Of a stretch of 64,000 nt of DNA, positions 50,535 through 59,069 are shown in pieces. The notes under the pieces are model-generated. The model was not told the DNA's origin, searched no databases, and saw nothing but the letters and a program-made list of their open reading frames with translations. Position 1 is the first letter of the stretch. Every line of letters begins with the position of its first letter. Both the position numbers and the translations under genes were made by a program. Location: positions 10,795 to 74,794 of the forward strand of contig JAVBQA010000030.1 of NCBI GenBank assembly GCA_031549325.1. Reading direction: 5' to 3'. Source of the stretch: JAJDGF01 sp031549325 (lineage in GTDB: Bacteria; Bacillota; Clostridia; Christensenellales; Aristaeellaceae).

Positions 50535-51294
50535 AGGACACCATCCTCTCGCTGGATTTTCTGAAGCACAGCAGCGCCAGCGGCCAGAGCGTCAGCGTCC
50601 AGAACAGCTGCGCCGGGATGAGCCTTTCGGGGGATTCGAGGCCGCTGAACAGCGCCAGCGGCGCGCCCGCCAGCGTCCCCAGCGGCGACAGGGAAAGCCA
50701 CTCGCCGACGCCCCAGGGCAGCGCCGCGAAGGGGATCAGCGCGCCGGTGAGCAGCGCCGTCAGCGCCTCTCGGATGCTGTGCACCGTCCATTCCAGGTTC
50801 TTCATGCGCATAAGCAGACACGCGAACAGGTAGTCTACCGCGAAGCCCTGCAGGATGGCCAGGGGGAGGGACAGGAAGAACCAGGGCGTGGCGGGGACCA
50901 AGCTGACCCCGAGCAGCGCCGAGAACAGGAGCACAGGGCTCGTGAAAATCAGCAGCGGCAGCAGCCAACCGCCCACCGTGTGCGCCGCCACCTGGCCCAG
51001 CACAGGGGAAGGGCGCAGGTATTGGGAGAGCATCGTGCCGTCGTGCAGCCAGCTGGAGGCGGGCGTGCGCACATCCAGCATGGGCGCGAGCGCCGCGCCC
51101 AGCACGGTGTAGCTGAGCATCTGGGGCAGCGTCAGGCCGTCCAGGTCCGCGCCCTGGCTGAACAGCGCGCGCCAGATGAAGCAGAGCGCCAGCAGCGCGG
51201 CGATGCGCACCAGGTACTGGCCAACCAGGTTCATCAGCCCAAAGTAGCCCTTCTCCTTCATGCACATCAGCGCCGTGGCCGTGTATTGTTTCAT
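50524..51294 (-). CDS. ABC-2 family permease, first subunit
   Basis: 256 residues with six membrane helices: KGYFGLMNLVGQYLVRIAALLALCFIWRALF, then LPQMLSYTVLGAALAPMLD. It forms the membrane pore with the second permease. ATG 51294 has GGAGG upstream; the longer in-frame reading passes through the terminator and is excluded. A leader peptide and terminator (51327-51488) precede it. Confidence 0.87.
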   Translation of the reverse strand: MKQYTATALMCMKEKGYFGLMNLVGQYLVRIAALLALCFIWRALFSQGADLDGLTLPQMLSYTVLGAALAPMLDVRTPASSWLHDGTMLSQYLRPSPVLGQVAAHTVGGWLLPLLIFTSPVLLFSALLGVSLVPATPWFFLSLPLAILQGFAVDYLFACLLMRMKNLEWTVHSIREALTALLTGALIPFAALPWGVGEWLSLSPLGTLAGAPLALFSGLESPERLIPAQLFWTLTLWPLALLCFRKSSERMVSYGG

Positions 51295-51326
51295 GGTGTT
51301 TCCTCCGTACATAAAAATCCGCAAAC

Positions 51327-51355
51327 AAAAAGCGGGCGGCCCTTTGGCCGCCCGC
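51327..51355 (-). terminator. attenuator terminator before the ABC exporter
   Basis: A 10-bp perfect G/C stem (51332-51341 with 51346-51355, loop of 4) with five T on the minus strand (51327-51331). It lies between the leader peptide stop (51375) and the first permease, so exporter expression requires readthrough. Confidence 0.85.
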
Positions 51356-51374
51356 AGAAAAACGCGTCTAAAGA

Positions 51375-51488
51375 TCAGCTCTCGGCGCGCGCGGGGGAAC
51401 AAAAGGGCATAACTATCCCGTCAGCGCCAAAAAGGGATCCGAAAAAACGGAACCGAAGATCCAGCATCGACTTGAGCTGTCTTGTCAC
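51375..51488 (-). CDS. 37-residue leader peptide of the ABC exporter operon
   Basis: GTG start at 51488 with GAGGAGG (51497-51503) 8 bases upstream, the best ribosome site in the region. The peptide begins MTRQLKSMLDLRFRFFGSLF and ends PFCSPARAES. It is followed after 20 bases by an intrinsic terminator. This is the standard layout of ribosome-mediated attenuation, in which stalling on the leader permits readthrough into a resistance exporter (compare bmrB-bmrCD of Bacillus). The peptide is not recognised from any known leader. Confidence 0.65.
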   Translation of the reverse strand: MTRQLKSMLDLRFRFFGSLFGADGIVMPFCSPARAES

Positions 51489-51511
51489 CGCGCACACCTC
51501 CTCACCGAGTC

Positions 51512-51540
51512 ATGATAGCAGACGCCATGGTTCCTGTCAA
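51512..51540 (-). promoter_or_regulatory. promoter of the ABC exporter operon
   Basis: The minus-strand -35 TTGACA (51535-51540) and -10 TATCAT (51512-51517) have a 17-base spacer. The -35 ends four bases before the rmuC stop. Confidence 0.85.
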
Positions 51541-51544
51541 GCCG

Positions 51545-52993
51545 TCAGTCCCAATCCGAGTTTTCGTATTGGTCGGCGGCGCCCAGCTCGTCCCGCAGCA
51601 GCAGCTTGCGCTCGGAGCCGTCCACCTGATCCACCTGGGACAGCTTTTTCTGAATGATCTGAGAGGTGCGCGCCGCGTCCTCGATGGACTCGCTGGCCTG
51701 CCGGATGCGCTTCTGGGTTCTTTGCAGCGCGCCCGCGAAGGTCGTGATTTCCCCGCGCACCGCGCCCAGCAGCCCCCAGACCTCCTCGGAGCGGCGCTCG
51801 AGCATCATGGTCTTCATGCCCATCTGCAGGCTGTTCAGAAGGGCGGACAGCGTGCTCGGGCCGCACAGCGTGATGTGGTGCTGGCGCTGCAGCTCCTCAA
51901 ACAGCCCCGGCTTTTTCAGCAGCTCGGCGTACAGCCCCTCCGAGCCCAGGAACAGCACGCAGAAATCGGTGGTCATGGGCGGGTCGATGAAATCCCGCGC
52001 GGCCTTGCCGGCCGCCTCGCGCACGGCGTCCGCCAGCTGATCCGACAGCTGCTCGCACAGCCGGTGGTCGCCCTGCTCGGCGGCGTCGATCAGCCGGTCG
52101 TACAGCGTGTGGGGCATGCTGGCGTCGATGGGCAGCAGGCTGTTTTCATGGTCGCCGTTGCGGCCCGGGAGCACGATGGCGTAGCCCACGCGCGGCCCGT
52201 TTGGCCGGATGCGCACGTCCGTCTGATACTGCTCGGGGCTCATCAGCTGGGAAAGCAGCGCGCCCAGCTGGATCTCGCCGATCTGGCCGCGGGAGTGCAC
52301 GCCGGAAAGCACGCGCTTCAAGTCAGACATGCCGGCGGTCAGGTTTTGCATCTCGCCCAGCCCCTGGTACACCCGGTCGAGCCGGTCGGAGACCAGCCGA
52401 AAGCTCTCCTGCATCCGCCGGTCCAGCGTGGCGCCCAGCTGTTCGTCCACCGTGTGCTCGATCTGCTGCAGGCGCACGCTGTTGTCGCGCTGCAGGCTCT
52501 CCATGCGCTGCTCAATGCTCTGGCGCAGCCGCTCGATGTGCTCGTCGTTTCGGGTCAGCTTGTCGTCCAGCACGTCGCTGACCCGGTCCATCTTGTCCTG
52601 GTAGCCGGTCAGGCGCAGGTCCACCGTCTGGCGCATGGACTCCATGCGCTGCTCGTCGGCGGTCTTCAGCTCGCGCAGCTGCCCGGCAAAGGCGTCCAGC
52701 TGGGACTGCTGGGTGCGCGCCATCTCGCCCATGATGCGGGTGACCGAATCGCCCATGCCGCGCACGTTTTGGCTCATTTCCTCCCGGTTCTTCTGAGCCT
52801 GATCGCCCGCCTGGTCGTTGACGCGGGTAAGCTGGCCCTGCATACGGCCCTCCAGTTCGTCAATCTTGCGGCCGAGCGCGTTGGTTTGGCGGCTTGAGCC
52901 CGAGACGAGCGCGATGATGAGCAGAATCAGGATGCCGATCGCGAACGCGAGCAGCACCAGGGGGTTGTCCAGCAGCTGGGTGATTTGTTCCAT
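51545..52993 (-). CDS. rmuC: DNA recombination protein RmuC
   Basis: 482 residues. An N-terminal membrane helix (about 10-32, LVLLAFAIGILILLIIALVSG) is followed by a long coiled coil (40-225) and the RmuC nuclease-like domain (about 235-440: RGQIGEIQLGALLSQLM, IDASMPHTLYDRLIDAAEQGD, DFCVLFLGSEGLYAELLK). RmuC limits inversion at short inverted repeats in E. coli. In this protein the usual VDSK-type motif reads LLPIDAS. GAATGACATGGAAC supplies ATG 52993. Confidence 0.9.
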   Translation of the reverse strand: MEQITQLLDNPLVLLAFAIGILILLIIALVSGSSRQTNALGRKIDELEGRMQGQLTRVNDQAGDQAQKNREEMSQNVRGMGDSVTRIMGEMARTQQSQLDAFAGQLRELKTADEQRMESMRQTVDLRLTGYQDKMDRVSDVLDDKLTRNDEHIERLRQSIEQRMESLQRDNSVRLQQIEHTVDEQLGATLDRRMQESFRLVSDRLDRVYQGLGEMQNLTAGMSDLKRVLSGVHSRGQIGEIQLGALLSQLMSPEQYQTDVRIRPNGPRVGYAIVLPGRNGDHENSLLPIDASMPHTLYDRLIDAAEQGDHRLCEQLSDQLADAVREAAGKAARDFIDPPMTTDFCVLFLGSEGLYAELLKKPGLFEELQRQHHITLCGPSTLSALLNSLQMGMKTMMLERRSEEVWGLLGAVRGEITTFAGALQRTQKRIRQASESIEDAARTSQIIQKKLSQVDQVDGSERKLLLRDELGAADQYENSDWD

Positions 52994-53023
52994 GTCATTC
53001 GCTCCTGTGTTTCAGCAGTAAAG

Positions 53024-53716
53024 CTAGCGTAGGCACCAGTCGAAGAACGCGTCCGGCGTCGGGGCCGAAAGCGGGATGCGGAACTCGCGCTCGAAAATGT
53101 CCTGGATGTAGTGGGCGTCCGAGGCATGCAGATGCTTGTAAGTCTCGTAGCCCGGATCGATGGGCAGGTTTTTGCTGATCTCCAGCACCCTGAAATCGAG
53201 GTTTGGCGGCAGGAACCCCAGCGCGTCCAGGATGCCGTTGCCGGGCCTGTTGATGTGCGCCGGAACGGCCAGCGCGCCCCGCTCACGGAGCATGGCGGTC
53301 AGCTCGTCAATGGACAGGTCCAGCGCAGAGATCAGCAGCTTTGGCTCCTCGCGCACCGGCTCGTCCCCACTGTCGAGCTCGCTCTGCGCTCCGAAGAACT
53401 CGGGCTTGTTTTGGATGCCCGGCAGGCGGGGATAGATCGCGTCCGAAAACGAAACCGCTTCTAAGACCGTTCGGAAGTACCCCAGCAGGTGCACCTCTTC
53501 GCGGGTCGTGATCTCGATCCCGGGCAGCAGCGATATGCCGATTTCATTGGCCACCTTCTCGATGGCGGGCAGATGACGGCAGGTGTTGTGGTCGCAGACC
53601 GCAATCATGTTCAGCCCCTTGAGCGCCGCCATCTTCACGATGTTGTTGGGCGTCATCAGCGCATCGCCGCAAGGGCTGAGGCAGGAATGTATGTGCAGAT
53701 CCACGTAGCAATCCAT
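53024..53716 (-). CDS. PHP domain protein of the sensory hydrogenase cluster
   Basis: 230 residues. The PHP metal motifs are visible: DLHIHSCLSPCGD, CDHNTC, LLPGIEITT, LPAHINRPGNGIL-like AVPAHINRP and ASDAHYI. PHP proteins are metal-dependent phosphoesterases. Members of this type recur beside sensory [FeFe] hydrogenases in Clostridia and Thermotogae, so a phosphorylated signal or nucleotide is a plausible substrate. ATG 53716 lies 4 bases after the DRTGG gene stop. Confidence 0.87.
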   Translation of the reverse strand: MDCYVDLHIHSCLSPCGDALMTPNNIVKMAALKGLNMIAVCDHNTCRHLPAIEKVANEIGISLLPGIEITTREEVHLLGYFRTVLEAVSFSDAIYPRLPGIQNKPEFFGAQSELDSGDEPVREEPKLLISALDLSIDELTAMLRERGALAVPAHINRPGNGILDALGFLPPNLDFRVLEISKNLPIDPGYETYKHLHASDAHYIQDIFEREFRIPLSAPTPDAFFDWCLR

Positions 53717-53720
53717 GGTG

Positions 53721-54062
53721 TCAGTGCGCCGGAACGCCCGCGCCATGCATCAGCCCGCACAGCTCGTAGGCGGTCTTGTCGGACGCGAGCAGCGCGATGC
53801 CCTCTTCCGTCGCCTTGGCGACGACGGCCGGTTCCACCTGGATGCTCTCCGGCACGATGATGGCCGCCATGTCCATCAGCGTGGCCACCGCGACCACGTT
53901 CATGTGGGTCTGCACGGTGATCCAGCCCATGCCCGCGGCGCCGTGGGACATGACCCAGCTCAGCAGATCGCAGCAGTAGCCGCAGGTGATCTGCTTTGAA
54001 AGATCGACGCCTTCGCCCAGCGGCCGCGCGCCCGTCAGGTGGATAAACTCTTGGATCGTCAT
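53721..54062 (-). CDS. DRTGG domain protein (first of two)
   Basis: 113 residues. It has the small DRTGG fold: MTIQEFIHLTGARPLGEGVDLSKQITCGYCCDLLSWVMSHGAAGMGWITVQTH and VATLMDMAAIIVPESI. GAGGTG 7 bases upstream favours ATG 54062 over the ATG two codons earlier. The Cys pair CGYCC could bind metal or an Fe-S cluster. The role is unknown. It is a standard component of the sensory hydrogenase operon, here upstream of the PHP gene. Confidence 0.82.
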   Translation of the reverse strand: MTIQEFIHLTGARPLGEGVDLSKQITCGYCCDLLSWVMSHGAAGMGWITVQTHMNVVAVATLMDMAAIIVPESIQVEPAVVAKATEEGIALLASDKTAYELCGLMHGAGVPAH

Positions 54063-54151
54063 GCGCATGCACCTCTACCCTCTTATTGTGTTGCGCCCAT
54101 CCCGCCGAGCCGCCGGGAGAAATCCCCCCGGGGCCTACCCCCGGCGGCGGG

Positions 54152-55483
54152 CTATACTCGCGTGTTTTCGGACAGCTCCACCATCTGTTTGGCCATCTCG
54201 CGCACTTTTTCCTTCAGCAGGAACAGGCAGTCCATCTCGGTGGCGTAGCCGATCACGATGTCCTCGGCCAGCGCCTGGCAGCTGGGGGAGCCGCAGCTGC
54301 CGCAGTCAAGCCCGGGCAACCGCTGTCGGATGGTTTCGATCCGTTCCATTTTTTCCAGCGCCACCTGCAGGTTGTCGTCCAGCTGCAGCACCTTCACCGG
54401 CTGGATCTCCCTGTCGAAGTGGATCTGAGACTCGATTTTCGCGTATTCCTCGGGGGAGATAAACGCCTCCGGGCGCGCGGTTTGGTGCGCCAGCGTCAAC
54501 AGGCGGATGCGGTTTCTTGAAATGAATCCGTTCTCAAAAACCAGCGGACCGCCCACGCAGCCGCCCACGCAGGCCAGCCCCTCAAAGAAGATCAGATCCT
54601 GCAGCCGGTTGTTTTCGATTTCTTCCAGCACCTTGGCCACGTGCTCGATGCCGTCCACGGCCAACGCGGAGTCCAGCCCCGCCGCCGTGGCCTCGCCGCC
54701 CGAGCGCGCCCAGCCCAGGCCGAACGAGGTGGCCCGAAGCCGCACTTCCTCGCCCGGGAGCTCCTTGACAACCCCCGCCTTTTTGACCTGGCTGCTGAGC
54801 AGGCCGTAGATCTCCAGAAACGAGATCGCGCCGTTCAGCGCCGAGATTTCGTGCCCGATGGGGTTCCTGATGGCGGTCATCTTGGCTGCGCAGGGCGTGA
54901 TGAAAAAGCAGCCCACGTCTTCCGGATCCACATGGTTCTTCTCGCAGAACTCGCGCCGCGCCTCGATGGCGGCCGCCTCCATGGGCGACTTCACGTCGGC
55001 GATGTTGCCGATCAGCTCGGGAAAGCGGTTCTGGATCAGCCGCACCACCGCCGGACAGGATGAACTGATCAGCGGGCGCGGGCAGTTCGGATCCTCGAGC
55101 AGCTTGCGCACGGCCAGCGTGACCATGTCCGCGCCGCGCGCCACGTCGTATACATAGTCAAACCCCATCATGTGCAGGCCACGGGTGACGCTGCCCACCG
55201 AGGGCAGGTTCTTGAACTGGCCGTACAGCGCGGGGGCGGGCAGCGCGATCTTGTATTTGTAGCGATTGATGGCGGCCAGCGGGTTGGTGGTGGCGACCTT
55301 GGCGTGGTGCTCGCAGGTGCGGATGCACTCGCCGCAGTCGATGCAGCGCTGGTCGATGATGTGCGCCTTGCCAGAATGCACGCGAATCGCCTCGGTGGGG
55401 CAGCGCTTCAGGCAGTTGGTGCAGCCCACGCACTTGCTCTTATCGAGGGTTACGGAGTGATAGTACTGGCTTGGATCGCTCAT
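54152..55483 (-). CDS. sensory-type [FeFe] hydrogenase-like protein
   Basis: 443 residues. Two [4Fe-4S] ferredoxin motifs (C18,C21,C24,C28 and C47,C50,C53,C57) are followed by an H-cluster domain with altered motifs. L1 reads SSSCPAVV (TSCCP in catalytic enzymes), L2 reads TPCAAKM (MPCTAKK) and L3 reads EGLACVGGCVGG (EVMACPGGC). All four [4Fe-4S] ligand Cys are kept, but the proton-relay Cys is Ser. A C-terminal Fe-S motif (LDCGSCGSPSCQALAED) and helix close the protein. This matches putative sensory (group C/D) hydrogenases. It overlaps the ATPase gene by 4 bases. Confidence 0.88.
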   Translation of the reverse strand: MSDPSQYYHSVTLDKSKCVGCTNCLKRCPTEAIRVHSGKAHIIDQRCIDCGECIRTCEHHAKVATTNPLAAINRYKYKIALPAPALYGQFKNLPSVGSVTRGLHMMGFDYVYDVARGADMVTLAVRKLLEDPNCPRPLISSSCPAVVRLIQNRFPELIGNIADVKSPMEAAAIEARREFCEKNHVDPEDVGCFFITPCAAKMTAIRNPIGHEISALNGAISFLEIYGLLSSQVKKAGVVKELPGEEVRLRATSFGLGWARSGGEATAAGLDSALAVDGIEHVAKVLEEIENNRLQDLIFFEGLACVGGCVGGPLVFENGFISRNRIRLLTLAHQTARPEAFISPEEYAKIESQIHFDREIQPVKVLQLDDNLQVALEKMERIETIRQRLPGLDCGSCGSPSCQALAEDIVIGYATEMDCLFLLKEKVREMAKQMVELSENTRV

Positions 55484-55908
55484 AAGTTAAACCCCATCTC
55501 GATGGTGGTACCCACGCCCACCGAGGATTCGATGTTGAAATTGTCGGCGTTGCGCTTCATGTTGGGCAGGCCCATGCCCGCGCCAAACCCCATCATGCGC
55601 ACGTCGTCAGAAGCCGTGGAGAAGCCCTCGCTCATCGCCTTGTCGATGTCCGGGATGCCGGGGCCCTTGTCGCGCACGTTCAGTTCCAGGTGATCGGGCA
55701 TCACGTTCAGCTCCATCTCGCCGCCCAGGCTGTGAATGACCAGGTTCAGCTCGACTTCGTAGGCGGCCACCGACACGCGGCGCACCACGGCGCTGTCCAC
55801 GCCCAGCTTTTTTAAAATCGCCTTGATGCGGCCGGAAGCCTCGCCGGCGCTGCCGAAATCACCCGCTTCCACGGGGAAAATCTCGTGAAGCATGATGGCT
55901 TCGCTCAT
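55480..55908 (-). CDS. RsbW-like ATP-binding (HATPase) protein
   Basis: 142 residues of the GHKL serine-kinase/anti-sigma type: VRRVSVAAYEVELNLVIHSLGG (N-box), DKGPGIPDID (G1), GFGAGMGLPNMKRNAD (G2). It may phosphorylate or sequester a partner protein in response to the hydrogenase sensor. ATG 55908 is preferred over an upstream in-frame TTG. It is coupled to the hydrogenase-like gene by ATGA overlap. Confidence 0.87.
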   Translation of the reverse strand: MSEAIMLHEIFPVEAGDFGSAGEASGRIKAILKKLGVDSAVVRRVSVAAYEVELNLVIHSLGGEMELNVMPDHLELNVRDKGPGIPDIDKAMSEGFSTASDDVRMMGFGAGMGLPNMKRNADNFNIESSVGVGTTIEMGFNL

Positions 55909-55929
55909 TGGTTCCAACCCCGCTTCCGC

Positions 55930-56277
55930 TTATTGATTCCGATAGCCGGGCAGTCCGTTCTGGTACAGCCGGCCGCAGGCTTCATAGAGCAGGCAGCTGG
56001 TGGCAACCACGCAGATGCCGCGCTCCTCCGCCATCGCGAGCACGTCGTCGCCCGGAATCTTGCCGCGCACAAAGACGATCATCTGCACATCCAGCATGTC
56101 GCAGGTGCGAATGACGTGGGTGTTGGTCAGCCCGGTCAGCAGCACCATGCGCTCCTTGGGGAAGGCCAGCACGTCGGACATCATGTCCGAACCGCAGCCG
56201 GAGCTGATGTCCTCGGTCGGCAGCTCGCCGCACAGCATGCGGGCGTTCAAGAGCTCCACGATTTGGGTTGCCTTCAT
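55930..56277 (-). CDS. DRTGG domain protein (second of two)
   Basis: 115 residues: MKATQIVELLNARMLCGELPTEDISSGCGSDMMSDVLAFPKERMVLLTGLTNTHVI, then MLDVQMIVFVRGKIPGDDVLAMAEERGI. The same small fold as the protein at 53721. GAGGTGATC 5 bases before ATG 56277 is a strong ribosome site. It leads the sensory hydrogenase operon together with the ATPase gene. Confidence 0.82.
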   Translation of the reverse strand: MKATQIVELLNARMLCGELPTEDISSGCGSDMMSDVLAFPKERMVLLTGLTNTHVIRTCDMLDVQMIVFVRGKIPGDDVLAMAEERGICVVATSCLLYEACGRLYQNGLPGYRNQ

Positions 56278-56300
56278 TGCGTGATCACCTCGCGCGTTGT

Positions 56301-57125
56301 TCATGCGCCCAGCGAATCCAGATAGGCGATGTGCTGCAGACGCATACCGATTTTATTATACTTGATTTTTGCTGAAAAAGAAAGTGTTGTTGCATCACTT
56401 CCGGCAATTCTGTCCTGCAGCTGGGTTTTCAGCTGAAGAACCAGCTCGAGCATGCCCTGCACCACAGGATTTTGCTCGCTGCCCGCCGCGCGGTCCAGCG
56501 TTCGATAGGCCAGCTCGGCCTCGACTTTGGCGTGGGAAAGCGAGTCCAGCGCGCCGTCCTGCGTGAGCGTGCCGGCGTCCAGCGCGTAGGCGATCTCCCC
56601 GAGCTGTGTGCCGATGGCGCGGAATGTCTTTTCCGCCTGCACCAGCGCGGACAGCTGCGCCTGTGTGGCCGTCACCCGAAGCGCCACCGGCCGGCTGGCC
56701 ATGGGCAGCACGCGGGCCGTCAGCTTCTCCTGCTCGCCCAGGCGCTGCGCGATTTTCTGCGCCTCGGCTTCGGCTTCGTAGGCTGCGCCGATCACCAGGT
56801 ACTGGTTGTCCCGCGGGAGCACGTAGCCCGCCGCGCCCCGCCGCACGTAGCGCGCCGCCTCCACCCGCGCGGCCTCCGGGCTCTCGGCCGAGAGCAGCAC
56901 CACCAGGTAGCAGCTCAGCGGTTCCAGGCGGATGTCTTCGGTCACGCGCGGCGCGGGGGACAAGCTGGCGCTGGGCGTGCTGACCGGCTCGGTGGCAGGC
57001 GCGGACGCCGGACCGCGCAGCGCCCAGCTCAGCAGGTACACCGCGATGGAAAAAGCCAGAAACAGCATCGCCAGCCGCATGGAGCGCGCGTGCTTGCGCC
57101 GAACGCGCACAAGCCGGGTACGCAT
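56301..57125 (-). CDS. membrane-anchored SPOR-like domain protein
   Basis: 274 residues. A short basic cytosolic N terminus and one membrane helix (about 17-36, LAMLFLAFSIAVYLLSWAL) are followed by a Pro/Ser linker and a SPOR-like domain (about 68-145: LSCYLVVLLSAESPEAARVEAARYV, YVLPRDNQYLVIGAAYE). A helical C-terminal region completes it. SPOR domains bind denuded peptidoglycan at division sites. GGAGGTGGG supports ATG 57125. It lies 23 bases upstream of the DRTGG gene and may share its operon without sharing its function. Confidence 0.7.
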   Translation of the reverse strand: MRTRLVRVRRKHARSMRLAMLFLAFSIAVYLLSWALRGPASAPATEPVSTPSASLSPAPRVTEDIRLEPLSCYLVVLLSAESPEAARVEAARYVRRGAAGYVLPRDNQYLVIGAAYEAEAEAQKIAQRLGEQEKLTARVLPMASRPVALRVTATQAQLSALVQAEKTFRAIGTQLGEIAYALDAGTLTQDGALDSLSHAKVEAELAYRTLDRAAGSEQNPVVQGMLELVLQLKTQLQDRIAGSDATTLSFSAKIKYNKIGMRLQHIAYLDSLGA

Positions 57126-57160
57126 AAGCAACCCACCTCCCATATCATAACAAGCTATGC

Positions 57161-57189
57161 TTGAGCGGCGCCGCCAATTCTGGTATGAT
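57161..57189 (+). promoter_or_regulatory. promoter of the DUF6062 gene
   Basis: TTGAGC (57161-57166) and TATGAT (57184-57189) with a 17-base spacer. Confidence 0.7.
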
Positions 57190-57217
57190 GGGAGAAACAG
57201 CCACGGAGGAACGAGCG

Positions 57218-57919
57218 ATGAGACAGCACCTGGATACGATCCCCATCTGGGACGCGCTGAAGGCGGGTGGCGAGTGCCCGCTGTGCGCGATCCGCGAGAA
57301 AAACGAGGCGCAGTATGTGGACAACTTCCTGGGCGGCTCGGTGATGGAGCCCGCCGTGCGCATCGAGGTGAACCAGAAAGGGTTTTGTAGCCGCCACTTC
57401 CGGCAGCTGTACGACGCCAAGAACCGGCTGGGCCTGGCGCTGATGAGCCATACCTACCTGAAGGAGTGCATCAAGCGCCTGGGCGACGCGCCCGCCAGCC
57501 CGGAGAAGAAGGGGCTGTTCGGGAAGAAGCCCGGCAATGGCGGCGCGGCGGGGGACGTGGCGCAGGGGTGCATTCTGTGCGAGCGGCTGGATGACACCAT
57601 GTGGCGGTACGCGCTGACGCTGTGCTATCTCTGGAAGAAGGAGCCTGAGTTTCAAAAGGCGATGGGCGAGGGGCGGGGTTTTTGCCTGCCCCACCACGCG
57701 GAGCTGCTCCGCGCCGCCCAGGAGGAGCTGTCCGGCCGCGAGCTGGATGCGTTCCTGGCCGGCCTGCACAAGCTTCAGCTCGACAACCTGAACCGGCTGG
57801 AGAAGGAGATCGAGTGGTTCACGCTGAAATTCGACTATCGGAATCAGGACAAGCCCTGGGGAACGTCGGGGGACGCGGTGGAACGGACGCTCAACAAGCT
57901 GCGGGGAACGACGGTGTGA
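57218..57919 (+). CDS. DUF6062 family protein
   Basis: 233 residues, cytosolic. Several Cys/His pairs are conserved: GECPLCAIREKNEAQYVDNFLGGSVMEP, GFCSRHFRQLYDAKN, GCILCERLDDTMWRY and GFCLPHHAELLRAA. They look like metal or Fe-S ligands. The family has no known function. GGAGG lies upstream of ATG 57218, and an in-frame start at 57161 overlaps the promoter and is rejected. The LD-carboxypeptidase gene follows after 96 bases. Confidence 0.83.
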   Translation: MRQHLDTIPIWDALKAGGECPLCAIREKNEAQYVDNFLGGSVMEPAVRIEVNQKGFCSRHFRQLYDAKNRLGLALMSHTYLKECIKRLGDAPASPEKKGLFGKKPGNGGAAGDVAQGCILCERLDDTMWRYALTLCYLWKKEPEFQKAMGEGRGFCLPHHAELLRAAQEELSGRELDAFLAGLHKLQLDNLNRLEKEIEWFTLKFDYRNQDKPWGTSGDAVERTLNKLRGTTV

Positions 57920-58015
57920 GCGGACGCGACGCACCGCGCGCCCGCGCTTGGCAGGCGGCCTCTCGATTGCAGGGACGCCATACGGGGAGATTCGCGTCAT
58001 AGGAGGTATTCACCC

Positions 58016-59032
58016 ATGAGATATCCGCCACTGCTGAGGCCCGGCGACACCATCGGCGTCTGCGCGCCGTCTTCCGGCATGCCCGAGCCGCTGCACCCCC
58101 GTCTGGGCAAGGCCATCGCCAACGTGCGCGCACTGGGCTATGAGGTGATCGAGACGCCCTCGGTGCGCACGAATCGCAAGTGCGTCAGCGCCGACTCCGC
58201 CACCCGCGCCGCCGAGTTCATGAGCCTGTACGAGAACCCGAGCGTGCGCGCCATCCTGCCGCCCTGGGGCGGCGAGTTCCTGATGGATATGCTGCCGCAT
58301 CTGGATTTTGAGCGGATTTCGCGCTTGCCGCCCAAGTGGGTGTGCGGCTACTCGGACATGAGCCTGCTGTGCTTCGCGCTGACGGTGGGCTGTGATGTCG
58401 CCACGGTGCACGGATCCAACCTGGCGAACCTGGGCTATCGCCAGATCGACCCGCACGACCTGCGGCTGTTCGACGCGCTGAGCCAAACCGAAACCACGCA
58501 GCACAGCGCCGCTTTCTGGGGCGGATTCCGGGACTTTGACGACCTGGACGGCGAGGTCTACACGCTGGATCGGCCGGGCGAATGGAAGCTGCTCTCGGGC
58601 GGCGAGCGCGCAAGCGCGCAGGGCCGCCTGATCGGCGGCTGCCTGGACGTGCTCTGCAAGGTGATCAGCACGCGGTTCGCGGACGTGCCCGCGTTTTTGA
58701 GCAGATACCCAGGCGACCGCTTCCTGTGGGCGCTGGAGAGCTGCGAGATGAGCGCGGCTGACATCTATCGGACGCTGTGGCAGATGGACCAGTGCGGCTG
58801 GTTTGAGCGCATAAGCGGCGTCATCGTCGGCCGCCCGGACGGATACAGTGACACGCGCGACTTCACCCACCTGGACGCGCTGCAGGCGGTGTTCGGGGGC
58901 AAGGGCGTTCCGGTGATCCACGGCGCGGACATCGGCCACATTCCCCCGCAGATGCAGATCGTCAACGGCACGGAGGGGTCGCTGACGCTGGACGGGGGCC
59001 GCGCCACGCTGATCACCCGCTTGCGGGCGTAG
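58016..59032 (+). CDS. S66 peptidase family (LD-carboxypeptidase) protein
   Basis: 338 residues. The nucleophile Ser lies in VCGYSDMSLL, the catalytic Glu in LWALESCEMS and the His in IHGADIGHIPPQ, matching the Ser-Glu-His triad of S66. Enzymes of this type remove terminal D-Ala from muropeptides during cell-wall recycling; relatives confer microcin C resistance (MccF). There is no signal peptide, so it acts in the cytosol. AGGAGG lies 8 bases upstream of the ATG. Confidence 0.88.
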   Translation: MRYPPLLRPGDTIGVCAPSSGMPEPLHPRLGKAIANVRALGYEVIETPSVRTNRKCVSADSATRAAEFMSLYENPSVRAILPPWGGEFLMDMLPHLDFERISRLPPKWVCGYSDMSLLCFALTVGCDVATVHGSNLANLGYRQIDPHDLRLFDALSQTETTQHSAAFWGGFRDFDDLDGEVYTLDRPGEWKLLSGGERASAQGRLIGGCLDVLCKVISTRFADVPAFLSRYPGDRFLWALESCEMSAADIYRTLWQMDQCGWFERISGVIVGRPDGYSDTRDFTHLDALQAVFGGKGVPVIHGADIGHIPPQMQIVNGTEGSLTLDGGRATLITRLRA

Positions 59033-59069
59033 GAATGCCATGCTTCGGCTTGCTCTGGCAGGGCATGAA

